Origin: Gibbula magus
Taxonomy: Eukaryota; Mollusca; Gastropoda; Trochida; Trochidae
NCBI GenBank assembly: GCA_936450465.1
Contig: OW388289.1
Span: 80,555,093 to 80,619,092, forward strand
Reading direction: 5' to 3'
DNA: 64,000 bases
Shown: positions 45,217 to 57,689 of the stretch, piece after piece
Numbering within the stretch: the first letter of the stretch is position 1
Layout of the letters: each line of letters begins with the position of its first letter
Notes under the pieces: generated by a model
Seen by the model: only the letters and a program-made list of their open reading frames with translations
Database searches by the model: none
Told to the model about the DNA's origin: nothing
Position numbers and translations under genes: made by a program

Positions 45217-45670
45217 CTGAAACGCTGGATTATGGATATAGAATGAGGTTTAAACAGTTGGTCCATTCAGTTAGAGTTCAACTGAGCACATACAAATCTT
45301 GTCCTGTGGCAACTTCCAAACGTAAGGCATAAAAACTCTTGCCAGTCTGCATTACTGGCTGATTTAACCCTTGCGGTATTTCCCTCGCTTTGTTGTGTCG
45401 AGGCAGTGAATCGCTGCATTGGAAATGCAGAGCGGGCCTGGATTTCTAAACACAGGTTTCTTAAGGAAATACTGCAAGGCCTAAATCAGCCAGTAATGGA
45501 GACTGGAAGGGTTATGCCTTGCATTGGGAAGTTGGTCCTGTGGAGGACGGGACGGGAGTGGGCAGACACAACACCAGATCCTGAAACGCTTGATTATGGA
45601 TATAGAATGAGGTCTTAACAGTTGTTCCATTCAGTTAGAGTACAACTGAGCACATACAAATCTTGTCCTG
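45176..45670. repeat. Exon 3 fragment duplicated on both sides of a MITE (366-bp offset)
   Basis: About 130 bp at 45,178-45,311 recurs at 45,544-45,670 with few changes. It includes the exon 3 acceptor GTTTCAG and the first 14 codons of exon 3. The upstream (higher-coordinate) copy runs into MITE sequence and hits a stop after about 22 codons, so it is a decoy exon start. Confidence 0.8.
45308..45546. mobile_element. MITE with 50-bp inverted arms (CAACTTCC-AAGGCATAA family)
   Basis: The left arm GTAAGGCATAAAAACTCTTG continues through CAGTCTGCATTACTGGCTGA to GCGGTATTTCC. The right arm is its complement with some changes and ends TTATGCCTTGCATTGGGAAG. Related copies lie at 59,095-59,325 and, half only, at 41,391. 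Confidence 0.75.
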
Positions 45671-46502
45671 AATATTGAAATAATGTGCTGCTCTTCGTCA
45701 TCAAGTCATCACAGTTCAGCTTGTACACATTTAATTGCAATCTGGTTAGTTTTGTAACACTTAAAAAGGTAATACCATGGAAACAAACTTATTCTTATTC
45801 CTGCATACTTCGGGTCTACTCAAAGGCACCACCAGCATTTAATCCGCAAAAAAGTACTGTTTTGAGTGACGTCAGGGTCGATGCCGTCGCAGACAAATCT
45901 CACGAGGTCACTTGAAGTGTCCCTGGTCGAGGGTCCCAATTGAATACAAAATTTGGCTAACTATATTTGCGTTCATTGTGAAGAAAATATTGCTAAGACG
46001 AGAAATAGTACATACTAGAGAGACTAGAAAAAGTCTCAACCATCATATTGGAATAAGTCAGCTTTGCCTTGAAGTAGTGTACACGTTTAACCATGGCATT
46101 TGGTTTGTGTTTTAACTCTGATAATTTTATTACCTATGAAAACTATCTGTAAAAGTAAAACCACAACGTCATGATGATTGAGGCTACTATTTCTCAAATA
46201 TTGTGCTGCAGTGTAACACAGTGTAAATTGACCTGGTGGCCAGATACAGAACTAGTTCTCTGGGCTGGATATTGGGTATTCCGAGGAATTGCCGTTAAGA
46301 ATTAGAATCTAAGATAAAAGATTATTCGGGTGAAACCAAAAGAACAACAAAATGAATGGTTTGTCAGAGAAATTTCATTTTTTAAATTTTGTTCACGATT
46401 TTGAGTTAAAAGTGAAAAGAAAACTTGAAAACTATTGTGCCATGAATGATTCAATATCCAATGCAAATTATTGTTAACTTGTAATCTCAGTATAATGCTT
46501 AC

Positions 46503-47120
46503 CTTCTTTCCTTGTGTCAAAATCAGATACTTGTTTCGCCCCAAGTATATCCTGTATCAAGGCCAGTATATCATCTTTTATTGTCCTCAACATCAACAGT
46601 TTTGTCTGAAGTGATGACAGTTGCAAACGGCACACAAGAGAGATGATTCTGTTGAGTCGAGTAACCTCGTCTCCAATACACCTGTCTGTGTCCTGGTTGC
46701 GAGAAAACACTGCTTGAAAAGCAAACCCAAAAGATATGGCATAAACCATTCCTGCCGGGACCAAAAAACAGGCAATGCTATCGTTGATGTTGGGAGCTTT
46801 AGGATGTCTAGCCGGCGGCCAGAAACCTTCAACAATATGTCTGTGTGCGAAAAGCGTCAGTGGACAGAAGGCAAGAGACACTGTCATCGGCATGGAAATC
46901 TTGACGAACTCTTTGAAGGTGTTTGTTTTGTCTGTTATGGACTCCAAGACACGTCTTTCGTCTTCAGAGAGCAGAGATTGGAGGTGATGCTCGCTGTTTG
47001 GGTTGCCTTCTCCGGTCGGCTTATTAGTGACGTCAACAGACGACCTGGTGAGCAGACGACCTCGTAGAAATACCCGGATGACGCCAAGTCCATGGGTCTT
47101 CAGCCACAGCAGAACCAGAG
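46503..47120 (-). CDS. DUF4239-like membrane protein, exon 2
   Basis: Starts after ATCCGCCAG in phase 1 and joins exon 1 to give LYASLVLLWLKTHGLG. It encodes about 205 residues: the end of TM1, a basic loop, HHLQSLLSEDERRVLESI, a helix MPMTVSLAFCPLTLFA, a second one CFLVPAGMVYAISFGFAFQAV, then SRNQDTDRCIGDEVTRLNRI and a long amphipathic helix ending DDILALIQDILG. The helix-FGF-FQAVFSR-E--LNRI order is the DUF4239 core. The strong donor GAAG/GTAAGC ends in phase 1 and does not fit exon 3. A weaker donor CAA/GTATCT at 46,531 ends in phase 0 and does. A missing small exon is the other explanation. Confidence 0.72.
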
Positions 47121-48266
47121 CTGGCGGATGGATACAAACAGTGTCAACAATACTAGTTTTATCCACTAGTGTTACCTCTATCACTGAGTACTACTGCTGC
47201 TTTCTACTTCTTGAAGTAATACTCTACTATTTCAAATACTGTTGATCAACAAATGTTAATACTGCTGATTGGTAAGTATATTTACAATGATACTCCTGCT
47301 GATTTTCTAACAAGTCTCTCCTGCTACTGATGCTGCTTTTTCATATCGACTTAATGAGAACAATTTCATCACAAATACATCATAAGTGAAAGTATATTAT
47401 GTTCGACCTAGTTGATCACTTACTGAATAATTCACAGAAGAAAATGAAAACTGTATTTTTTAAAACACTGATCCCTGGTCACTTCAGTGAACTGTCTAAA
47501 CTGTAACGGGTTACTATGAGACATCGAATCATGTTATGGAACTCTCAACTGTCTTCTTATTATGCAAAAATGCAAAGTGGCCAGTCCAGTTTTCACGTTG
47601 ATACGATGCTTCAAAGACATGCCAAATTACATTATATTTACACTGAAATAGTCAGGCAGATGAACCAACTTTCGGTATGCAGCTGTACACCAGTATATTG
47701 TATATGGATGATGAACTCGGGGGCAATTCAGTTTGACAATCAAGTCCCATTTTTAACACACACAACTCTCTTATTGGTTCACTTACTCTCTCTGTCATTT
47801 CATGTACGTTATGGGAGTTCTACGTCAATTGGAGTGAGTTCAAATGTTTTAAGGGGTCAGTCTATAACTGCTAAAAATCAATCAATGTTTTGTGGATAAT
47901 AAAAGTTATATGCTTTCTTCGGGAAACGTGTACACTCTTTACAACTTACTTTTATTAGTTCTTGATTACTAGTATGTTTAAAGAAGTTTATGAAAGATAT
48001 ATTTTTAAAAAAAACAAGATCCAAAAATACCATTGAAAAGTTACTTAGGCATACCTGCTCAAATAAGACTTTGAGAAAACATCACACGTCAAACCTGTGT
48101 CATTATGGATGACAATTGGAAAACAAAAATTAAGTTAAATATACATCTGCGCAAAGAATATGTAGCGAACCAATATTGAAAGGAAATCATATCACAATGT
48201 GCACATTTCAGAACTAATTGAATTTATACTATTATAATATTTTAAAATAAAATACAAATTACTCAC
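47121..48266. other. Intron 1 of the DUF4239-like gene
   Basis: No repeat recognised. A 127-codon plus-strand open frame at 47,516-47,899 has no family features or splice context and is not called. Confidence 0.5.
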
Positions 48267-48360
48267 AAGCATAGAGACAAGCAAGGATAACAGCAGGCGG
48301 AACCATGATCTCCGCCAGGGAGGCTGCACTCATGCTGAAGTACGTCGTGTTCCCGCTCAT
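48267..48360 (-). CDS. DUF4239-like membrane protein, first coding exon
   Basis: ATG at 48,360 opens MSGNTTYFSMSAASLAEIMV followed by PPAVILACLYA and a strong CTT/GTGAGT donor in phase 1. Joined to exon 2 this makes a complete first membrane helix, which supports both the start and the junction. An N-glycosylation site (NTT) lies before the helix, so the N terminus is probably outside the cytosol. A CACCAG acceptor about 35 bp upstream suggests a non-coding first exon further left on the transcript. Confidence 0.7.
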
Positions 48361-51300
48361 TGTGTCACTCTGGTCGGTAGACTCGCCTGTACCTGGTGAA
48401 CAGTAACACGATTGATTTTACTTATATATTTATATGTACTCGATATACATGTGTATATTTAGCTACGGTTGCTTCACCGAAATAGGCTCTTTGACACCCC
48501 GACGTCTTTTCATTAACACGATGATACCGGGGAATGGGGCTTTATAGCTACAGTTCTACAGCTAATGTATATTCTGCTTAGTATGTGCTGAAACTTCATT
48601 TGGTAGATATGTCATAAACAGATTGTACGTATTTTGCAATGTAATAGTCAATATTTGTGTCTACAATTCATATATGTTGTCAGCTGCATTATCGAATGGT
48701 TGATATGCAAAATTAATGAAAACTCTATCGTGAATCGTATTTTCTGTCACAATCAAACATTAGTTTAGCCGATTTTCAACTTTCAGCTTATCCTATAAGG
48801 ATGTAATGAAAACTTACATTGCTGTGCGCATTACAGTACAACGTGCTTCCCCTATTACCACTTTTAAGTCCATCGGGTACGGTTGGTGTGCTTACCCCAA
48901 GTGGTTCAACATGTTTGGACTCCAATCAGCAAGTCTAGAGGCATCAGACAATGAGTTGGAAGATTCTGGACCCATCGGCTTCTTTCTACTTGCTAAGGTG
49001 AAGCCTTATTCCAATTCTTTAAAACCACATTACACTAAATTGACCCCATTGATAGTGATTTAATCACCATTTCATTTTAAAGTAATATTTTTTTCATTAA
49101 AATAATTGTTTCATCAAAGTGAATGTTTGTTTACCTTAAAGTAATTTTCTCAGCAAGGACATCAACATTTCAGTTGTAATTTCATCAAACTTGTTTTATC
49201 CCAAATAATGCTTCTTATCAAAATCGATATTGTTATTGTTTGCATTCCATTTGTCCATTCCTTAAAGCTGTTTCGTTAATCAAATAATATTTCAACAATA
49301 CAAATGTAAGTGGAAGAGATCGTAATAGAAATATCCATATTCGTGTTAGTACTCAGCAACTTTTCTGTGTCGTCATTTATTACAATTGATCTTTGTCTTC
49401 ATAAAACTGTATATGTACCTTCATTCATTGTCATTTACATAATAATATTATCATGTAATAGAACTAAGTATTCATATTACTGTTTATTACAATGCAAATA
49501 TATGCCGGCCAACTACGTAAATCTCCTCCGTGATTGAGCTAGTATGTGTCTCTAATCTTCATTTTAAATGACTTCATTCCATTTACTTAATATTTCTAAA
49601 GAATACATATTCATGGTGAAATTATGAATGTAAGGGCCAAGCCTGACTAAAGATAAAGCTTGCCTATTACACCAGTTATATTATATCCATTATTCAAGCA
49701 AGTAATTATTCTACATGAGCCTGAGATAGTTGGTAGTCTACAGTGGTATCCGACATGATATAACCCACATTCAAGGGACCCGTCTCAGGTCTCTTGGAGT
49801 ACATTGTAAATCCTTCAAATTCAATTAAATACAAGTTTGTCTTCTTTAATTAAACTGTCCTAATTCTGTCACTTTACTGTGCTGTGGAAATTTAGATAAA
49901 CATTGCAGAATTACATTGTCCATGTACTGAAATCTTATGAACGTATGTATTTTAAACATGAATAGGGTTAAGACAGAGTTTGAGAGGCATTCTAGAACTA
50001 ACAGAGAGGACAAGGCTATTTATGGATGCTCGGCGGTCATTATGTCGTTATTAAATGTATACTTGATAACGGTATAAGGAATATAATTAAGCGTCGTAAT
50101 CGTTAAATAAAGACGTTGATTTGTCAACATTGTTAAATGAAGAATTGGTGATCCATAAATATCATTGTCTTATCCATGCATATGGTTTTCTGCCCATCTT
50201 CATATTGCGTAAACGTCAACATGCTAAGGTCAGAAGTGATATCCACATACATACTGCTTACACTGAAAGAATATTTCGTAGCGCCCTGTGTATTTACCAC
50301 GCGGTCATGGAATGGTTCTGTCACAGACAGGTGTTTGGTAAGATGGAGCGAACTGATAATTTCAGAGTTTTTACTTTATCATGTCAGTCAGATTATCTAA
50401 AAGCATGAACAAATGTGTACAAATTATGAACATAAGCCCTACATCCAATAGACATTTGTTCAAAGGTAAAGTGGGGTATCATTTGCCATGAACATCCTGC
50501 AAGGAGGCTATACACTGATTCCTGTTGACGATTGACCATGTTAAAAGATAAATAAATGTTAAAAGACCGATAGTAAGATATATATAAAAAAAACCAAAGA
50601 ACGTACCTATGATTAAATGAGCTGGCAAGGTAGTTAACCATGCAGGACAGGTGTATGTTCACACATGTACGGTGCTGGATGCCAATGGATCAACCTGTGA
50701 TCAGTAGCGCTTTATATTGATTTCCACTGGTCGATCAATGGTAGTGTGGAGTCTTTGTTGATTCTGTTCATTATATCCAGTTTACTGAGCTGGAAACTAT
50801 ACTAAATGGAAACGGTAAAGTCCTTATCTCCGGATATACTTATTGAATATGTTTTAACGACTCAAATGTTTAACAACGTTTGAGTTTAAACACACTATAG
50901 CCTTGATCATATACAAACTGAATATCCGTTTAATAACGAAAACACAGCAATTTTACTATTCAAATGTTAATCTATAGCTTAAATGACAATTGCTTACCTT
51001 ACTCAATATCTATTTGATAACAATTGTGAAGAGTTGGACGGCAACTTATTTTAACAAGAAAGAAGCTCACTACAATGAAGTTTTAGTTATTGAAACCGAT
51101 ACAAAATCAACTCTGAGGCAAATGTTTTGTAAATACCGTAATGTAAACTATTATCAAATCTTTCCAATATATAACAATCAAATTGTGAAAGCAGTTTTGC
51201 ATTGATTGAGGTGACAGTTGGATATTTATTGAATTTGATAGGTAATAATGCTTAGCCTTTCTCTTTTGAACAAAACAGCTGTGTACATTTGAACGCTTAA

Positions 51301-52630
51301 TGTTGAAAAGTCCAATCTTTTTAAAAACTTTAACAGAAAAGAGAATGATTTATGGGTATTTTAACAACATTAACATTTTAATCGTATTGTGAAGCATCCA
51401 TATAATATATATAATTTTATAAGATAATATATTGATTAAATATTTGATATAAATATATAGCATGCAGGTGTAACAGAATAGGTCCATTGGCTCTGTAGGT
51501 CATCTATGTTTGCATGATTTATTGTCTAAGGTTGAAGATCTAAAAACATATTTCTCGAGTAATTCAACTTTTGTCAAAATACCTTAATGGCATTAAAACT
51601 AATTAACAAACAATTACTCAGCAGAAAGACAGTATTTACACTTCCTTAAAAACAGTCCTTCATGTGTATTTATTTCTCAAGTGACATGTTGACAATCAAT
51701 TATCTAGACATTTTCTATTGATCTAGCTAGTTTCACTAATACAAATTTCAACCCCACCCAAACAAAATATCGAACTGACAAACACTACGCCTTCTTATTT
51801 ACTACTTAAACAAAGGTTGGAATTGATTCATTATTGAAAACTCTTCTCGAGTAGCAATGGCACAACGGTACAATTCTCTGGACGTTAAGAGTATGCCATG
51901 CTATTAACCTCCTTCCTACATAAAGCTTTGACAATGTAATATACTTCTCTAGACAATAGATCATATTTCACGGTTCTCGTCCTCGCTAACATCAATTATT
52001 TAAACTTTTGAATGCATTATTTGCAATTACAACGCCTAATGGTGGATATCTTCCTTCGTTTATGTGAATGTGATATCGATATCTTCTGTACTGTAAGTTG
52101 GTCAAGAGACTAATTGGTAGATAATTGATTATGTGTCAATCAACATGGTGATATAATTGTCATTAAGCTGACATGGCATGATCCCTCGTCGAAAATTAAT
52201 ACTTCGAAATTAAAATATAAATCGTTGGCAACAAAACATAGATTGAGCCCCGAAACCACCAAGAATATTGGTGCAGGACCATATGGGAACCCAGAGAACG
52301 ACTCTTGATATATGATGCTGACAAACTAAATATGCAAGGTTTCATCCTGGGGAATTCAAAGTTCCGTGGTGACCATGGGAAAAACGTTAAGGTCACCAAA
52401 ATCTGGTCAACCTTTGTCTTCCCAAGAAGAAGCTTTGCGTAAGATATAAAGAGAAACCAGTCATCGGCTCTTGAGATATCCCGCTGACAAGGGTAAAATG
52501 ACAAAGTCTCGCTGTGACCTTGAAATGAAGGTCAATGTCACAAAACTCATTACTACCACTGGTTGTCTCCCATTAGTTACACGTGCCAGTTGTCACACAC
52601 TCTGACGCACATGGTTCCAGTTGGTAATAG
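48361..52630. other. Intergenic region, no recognised gene
   Basis: AT-rich. Short open frames (for example 48,806-49,063 plus, 50,121-50,408 plus) show no family features. About 52,240-52,545 has the look of a dispersed repeat (TGACCTTGAAATGAAGGTCA near its end) common in mollusc DNA, but only one copy is in the window. The promoter of the minus-strand gene at 48,360 should lie at the left edge. Confidence 0.45.
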
Positions 52631-52634
52631 TTAA

Positions 52635-53085
52635 AGGTACATCCATTGTGTTGTGGGGGTCACATATTCCAAACGTTATAAATGGTGTTACTTTATCGAG
52701 AAGTACCGACTGTTACCGAAAACTACCATTTTGATGATAGTAACCTTAGCATATTGACGATATGAAGGTAAAAGTGGTGATTTCTGATCGAAAACCGGAA
52801 AATGCACAGTGTGTGGCGCGCGTCAATGAGTCAAACGTAATTTTGGAATCTTATTTATAACAGACAAAAATACAAATTTGAGTTGATAATGTTAAATAGG
52901 TCACATAACTACTGTGCATGTAAATGGGGCGTGCAGTTTCGGTTTCTGCACATGCATAATGATGTTACTCTTTTTTAATTGGAAACTAGTAATTATAATA
53001 TATTTGGCGATTGGGGATAAATATGGAAGCTGAGTGAATTTATTTGTATTGTAGACAGCAAATGTGGTGCGTTGGAACGTATTAA

Positions 53086-53125
<40 letters not shown>

Positions 53126-53149
53126 ATATTAGACACAATGGATGCACCT
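52635..53149 (+). mobile_element. TTAA-flanked MITE (AGGTACATCCATTGTG family), copy 1
   Basis: 515 bp between TTAA at 52,631 and TTAA at 53,150. The ends are AGGTACATCCATTGTG and the complement of AGGTGCATCCATTGTG. The body has TTATCGAGAAGTACCGACTG, GGCGCGCGTCAATGAGTCAA and a C run of about 35 bases (53,088-53,123) absent from copy 2. Target and ends fit piggyBac or Kolobok-type elements. Non-coding. Confidence 0.88.
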
Positions 53150-53463
53150 TTAATAGGTATAGGACTCTGTCTCGTAGCTGCGACGTACGTAGTGGGGTAT
53201 GACAACTGGCATTTTAAACTAATATGGGGATACATTCTAACTATGGTGAACGTATATGCAAAATATGAAAACAATCCAGTAAATAGTACTTGAAATATTC
53301 CATTTCCATATACGGACGGACGTAGCCGAATACTATATCCTCCCTTTGCGATAAACGAGGCGGTCGTAAAATAGATCCATTGGATAGGTAGCTTATCTTA
53401 TTTGCATGATTTATTATTTCAGTTTGGAAATCTAAAACATAATTCTCAAGTAATACATTTTAA

Positions 53464-53940
53464 AGGTGCATCCATTGTGTTTCATAAAATTTTATTTGGC
53501 TTTAATGCGTTCCAAACACCATATGTGCTGTTTACAATACAAACAAATTAACTTAGCTTCCATATTCATCCCCAATCGCCAAACATATCATAATTACTAG
53601 TTTCCAATTAAAATCGAGTAACATCATTGTGCATGTGCAGAAACGGAAAGTGCACGTTCTATTTACATGCACAGTAGTTATATGACCTATTGAACATTAT
53701 CAACCCAAATTTGTTATTTTGTCTGGTTTAAATAAGATTCCAAAATTACGTTTGACTCATTGGCGCGCGCCACATGCGGTGCATTGTCCGGTTTTCGATC
53801 AGAAATCGATACTTTTACAACATACTAAGTCGAGTATCATTAAAATGTTAATTTTCGGTAACAGTAGGTACTTCTCGATAAAATAACACCATTAATAACG
53901 TTTGGCATAGTTGACCCCCAACACCACAATGGATGTACCT
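53464..53940 (-). mobile_element. TTAA-flanked MITE (AGGTACATCCATTGTG family), copy 2, inverted
   Basis: 477 bp between TTAA at 53,460 and TTAA at 53,941, in opposite orientation to copy 1, with a 310-bp spacer between them. Similarity runs the full length apart from the poly-C region. The pair could fold into a stem of about 480 bp. Decayed relatives lie at about 42,045-42,425 and 62,655-63,010. Confidence 0.88.
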
Positions 53941-54299
53941 TTAAGAACTTTTGTCAAACTTTTAAGACTGTACAATCCCCCTCCAAAGTTCAATAAAACA
54001 TCTCTATTATGCAATACTCAGGTCAAAGTAAGCTGAAAGTATGCAAATTAATGAGAATGATAAGTTATACCTTATGCCGGTTCTCATTCCACTGACACAG
54101 AAGTTAATCTACTCAAAGTATATATAAGCTATTATTAATTTTGGTGCTACATCAAAAGCATTGAGTGCATTTGAATGGTCACAACACGGTCTATATGATT
54201 ACTTTTATGTTCACCCCCTGTCACGCCACTGTTTTTTTTATCTAGAGTAATGAAATTTAAAATCCTCCATCCAACAAATATCACATTACAAAAAATAAC

Positions 54300-54723
54300 A
54301 TTTCAGCATTAGTGGTTCTTGGGGAGAAGCCGTTTAAAGACTACAGGATAGATCCACTCACACGCCCATATTTGAAGGGGGATCAAGACCAAATGAACAA
54401 AGTTTAGTCTCCATGTAACAAAGATGTTATTCTGAAAATGCACTTCCTTCCTATGCAGACTGGTTTTGGAGACTCATTTAAAAGTATTAGTGAAAATGCC
54501 TGCCCATAGTTGAAGGGTCATGAGAGATCAGGACAAAATGGAGAAACTTTGCAAGGCACCTCCCTACAAAATTTCAGCTTTGGGAATGCAGCAGTTCAGG
54601 TGAAGAAGTCGAAAATGTCACAGTTTTACAGACGGCGGTGACACCCAACGGTCAACCTTGACCGACGGATGCTGTCCGATGCCATAAGCCGATCTGGCCT
54701 TTTTGGCCTGATGAGCTAAAAAA
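54300..54723. repeat. Dispersed repeat ending GCCTGATGAGCTAAAAA, copy 1
   Basis: Ends GATGCCATAAGCCGATCTGG, then CCTTTTTGGCCTGATGAGCT. It shares internal boxes (ATGTTATTCTGAAAAT, CCCATATTTGA-GGGG, CCTCCCT-C-A-ATTT-AGCTTTG) with 56,635-56,925. This wording is frequent in mollusc genomes, in my recollection. Confidence 0.6.
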
Positions 54724-55285
54724 GATCCAATTATTATGAAATATGTTTTATTTAACTCATACCTAAAGGTCAATAGATGAGTTTCACACATTTCACATAA
54801 ATACACACCAAAGGGGTAAGGGTATTTTTCGCCCATGGATATAAGGTTTCAATATACACTCAGTGGTAAATTTGACTCCAAATTTGTGTCTCTAAACCTC
54901 CCGGTTACATACATTACATTCAGAAAGGCATAATCATTTAATGATCACCAGTTTTAATCATTGAACCTAGTACTTTCACAGCATATACTGGTAAAACATG
55001 AAGACTTTTAAACTTTGTTTATTTCTATGACATGACATTATGGTTATATGTAGTGAAAAACAGATAAAGTGTATTTCTTGTCAATGGAATGGTCCATGTT
55101 AATAACTTTAACAAAGTCTACTAACAAATTAATGATTATGAAATTAACACTATGAGACAATTGTAGATTCCACAGGCAGACACTGTTGAGTATAACCAGA
55201 CATTACCAATGAAACATCCTTGCACAAAACAAATATGCTGTCTCTGTTATTTATCTTAACTTCCCAAGTATAGGAGCATTATCTC

Positions 55286-55330
55286 TGTACTTGGGGTTTA
55301 ATGGGGTTTAATGGGGTTTAATGGGGTTTC
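55286..55330. repeat. 11-bp short tandem repeat
   Basis: GGGGTTTAATG in about four direct copies. Confidence 0.9.
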
Positions 55331-55374
55331 CCAGACTATTTCACTTGCCATGCTTCACTTATCATGGTTGCTAG

Positions 55375-55560
55375 TACTATTGCAGAAAGAAAGCCATCGA
55401 TTTCTTGTGGCTATGCATTGAGGTAAAACCTGCAATCAACTGCGTGAATTCGCGATCCATTGGTGGTACTGTGTTAAAATTCAGTGCACACACACCTCGA
55501 AACCTGGATCTTTTGATCCAAAGCCAACATGCTAACCACAGCGCTAATCTGCCCTGATTG
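55375..55560 (-). repeat. tRNA-derived SINE
   Basis: On the minus strand an A-box-like TAGCGCTGTGG (complement 55,537-55,547) lies in TTAGCGCTGTGGTTAGCATG. A B-box-like GGTTTCGAGGT (complement 55,494-55,504) follows about 35 bp on, as in RNA polymerase III promoters of tRNA-type SINEs. A tail of about 120 bp follows. A functional tRNA is excluded because no cloverleaf can be drawn. Confidence 0.65.
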
Positions 55561-56634
55561 TTGGAAGAAGTCATATTTACTAAAGAAGAACAAAAACTGA
55601 TTTCTTTGAAAATGTAAAAACAAATTTATTCCATATTCAAACTGAAGACATTTTCAGTGACAATTAAATGAAACAAAAGTGCTGAAATCCTCATCCTTTT
55701 CCATCAAGGTATTTTAATCTGTTAGTTTACTCAATACATACAATGTGCAAGACTGGAAAGAATAAATATAACCAGCCAAATGAAATTACTTTAAATCAAA
55801 TCATATGGGAAGTCCCCTGATGAGCTATCATCAACTTTCAAATAAGGACATTTCATTTCATTGACAGACATAACACATGCTGGTACCTGTAAAGAGTCAG
55901 TCCTGTCTTACACTGTCAGGGTATTTAGTAGTCTTATGGAATAAAATATCCTGATTGAGAAGGATGCGATATCATCTGTGCCAGCATTTCATGAATAAAT
56001 AACACCTCAAGTGATTTCTGGATAACCTTGAATACAAACTTGAGAAACAAGCAAACATATTCTTGTTTAAATAAAAACACCTCTTTTTTCTTATTTGACT
56101 GAAGAAAATAAAGTTTTTGCTCTGTAGCTCATCAGTTTTTGCATGAATTATTATCGGAGGTTGAAATAATAGGTTTTGCAAGATGGAATTATAATCTGCT
56201 TGATGTATCCTAGTGTTTTCCATTCATTAGAAGTAGGACTGAACTTTATATGGATAACAACTTTTCCATTTATGATAGGAGACGTATTGACATAGATGCT
56301 TGTGTGGTTATCAAATGGACAAATGATGAGGCATGGCCAAATATATGTATAGAAAACAATTCTGCTGAGTAAATACAATTAGCAAAGGGATTAAAGGTAA
56401 TTAACAATGGATTGAGTATAGAAAGCCAGTATTAAATATGGACAATAGCTTATACGGATCCTTGTTTAATCAGTTGATTGAAATTTGTCAGATATAGACA
56501 AACTATTTATTTTGATCTTCTAGCCCAGTCTTCTGTAGGTGGATATGATTTAAATGACTGTATTTCAGTTATTAATTGTGCTAAAGAATTGGAATTTGGT
56601 TTATCTGAAAGGCCATGACCATAACTAGGACATT

Positions 56635-56925
56635 AAGCATGAATAACAAGATGTTATCCTGAAAATTGGAGCTTTCAATGCCAACTGGTTTCTGAGAAGA
56701 AGTTGTTAAAAGGTCTTTGGGATAATGCCTGCCATGTCCATATTTGAGAGGGGTTAGGACCAAATGTACAAACTTAGATCCCCAAGAACAAGGTACCTCC
56801 CTGCGACATTTAAGCTTTGTGGTGCAATGATTCGGCAGGAGAAGTCCGAAATTTTAAAAGTTTATGAACGAAAGTATATGCCATAAGCCCATCTGGTCTT
56901 ATAGGCCTGATGAGATGAGAGGTTA
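56635..56925. repeat. Dispersed repeat ending GCCTGATGAG, copy 2
   Basis: Parallels 54,300-54,723 box by box and ends TATGCCATAAGCCCATCTGG then TCTTATAGGCCTGATGAG. Confidence 0.6.
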
Positions 56926-57179
56926 AGATAAAACTTAATTTAAGCTTAAATAAAATAGCTTTCTCTTACAATATATCAAAAAAGTCAGGGCTGTTAAAAA
57001 GAGCCATGGGCTCTGTAGCTCACCCAACAAATTGTTCTCAACATAAAGCTCAATCCATAGCCATGAAAAATCTCAGTCATCATAATTGTCAGTGCATAAC
57101 AAAAACAGGACTTGACTTAAATTGGATGAAACTGGTTCTCTAATTATCACGATTCCTGCAAATATGTTGAAGAAAATAG

Positions 57180-57685
57180 ATTTTTAAATCATGGCTTCTG
57201 AGGCCTTTATAAGGGGAGCCAGGGTCATCAAAACCACAATCAGCATTGTCAAGGGGTTTGTTAATAACATTTCAGAGTTTTTCTAGAGCTTTTTGTACTG
57301 GGGAAGAAGATGAAAACAGTTTGTTTTAGGTTGTGGCCTTTGTGACTCATATTTGGGGTCACAGGGTCACCAAATCTACAATTTAGAATCCCTATTGCCC
57401 AAGGAATCTGTACACAACAATTCAGCTTTCTAGAGCTTTTCGTACTGGAGAAGAAAATGACATTTTTTTATGAAGTTTTTAGGCCATGATCCACTGATCC
57501 ACATTTGGGGTCACAGGGTCACCAAATCTACAATTTAAAATCCTGATTAGCCAAGGAGTCTTCACATAAAATTTCAGCTCTCTAGAGTCACTGGTTGAAA
57601 AAGCTTAAAATTTACGGACGTTTGGGCGGATGCCATGCCATGTCATAAGCCCATTGGACCTTTCAAGCCTGATGAGCTAAAAATG
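57180..57685. repeat. Dispersed repeat ending GCCTGATGAGCTAAAAA, copy 3, with internal duplication
   Basis: Ends CATAAGCCCATTGGACCTTT then CAAGCCTGATGAGCTAAAAA. Inside, a unit of about 157 bp containing TTTGGGGTCACAGGGTCACC is repeated in tandem (57,350 and 57,507). Confidence 0.65.
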
Positions 57686-57689
57686 CAAA

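Noticed and set aside
46621..47245. Plus-strand frames opposite exon 2 of the DUF4239-like gene (148 and 80 codons)
   Set aside because: Antisense shadows of a well-supported exon with matching splice phases.
47516..47899. 127-codon plus-strand frame
   Set aside because: Lies in an intron on the other strand, with no recognisable domain, splice context or repeat; chance is likely in 64 kb.
48806..49063. 85-codon plus-strand frame
   Set aside because: No domain, repeat or splice support.
52901..53293. Poly-Gly and poly-Pro open frames
   Set aside because: They result from the poly-C run inside a TTAA MITE.
55494..55560. tRNA gene
   Set aside because: A- and B-box-like sequences are present, but no acceptor or anticodon stem can be drawn; a SINE fits better.
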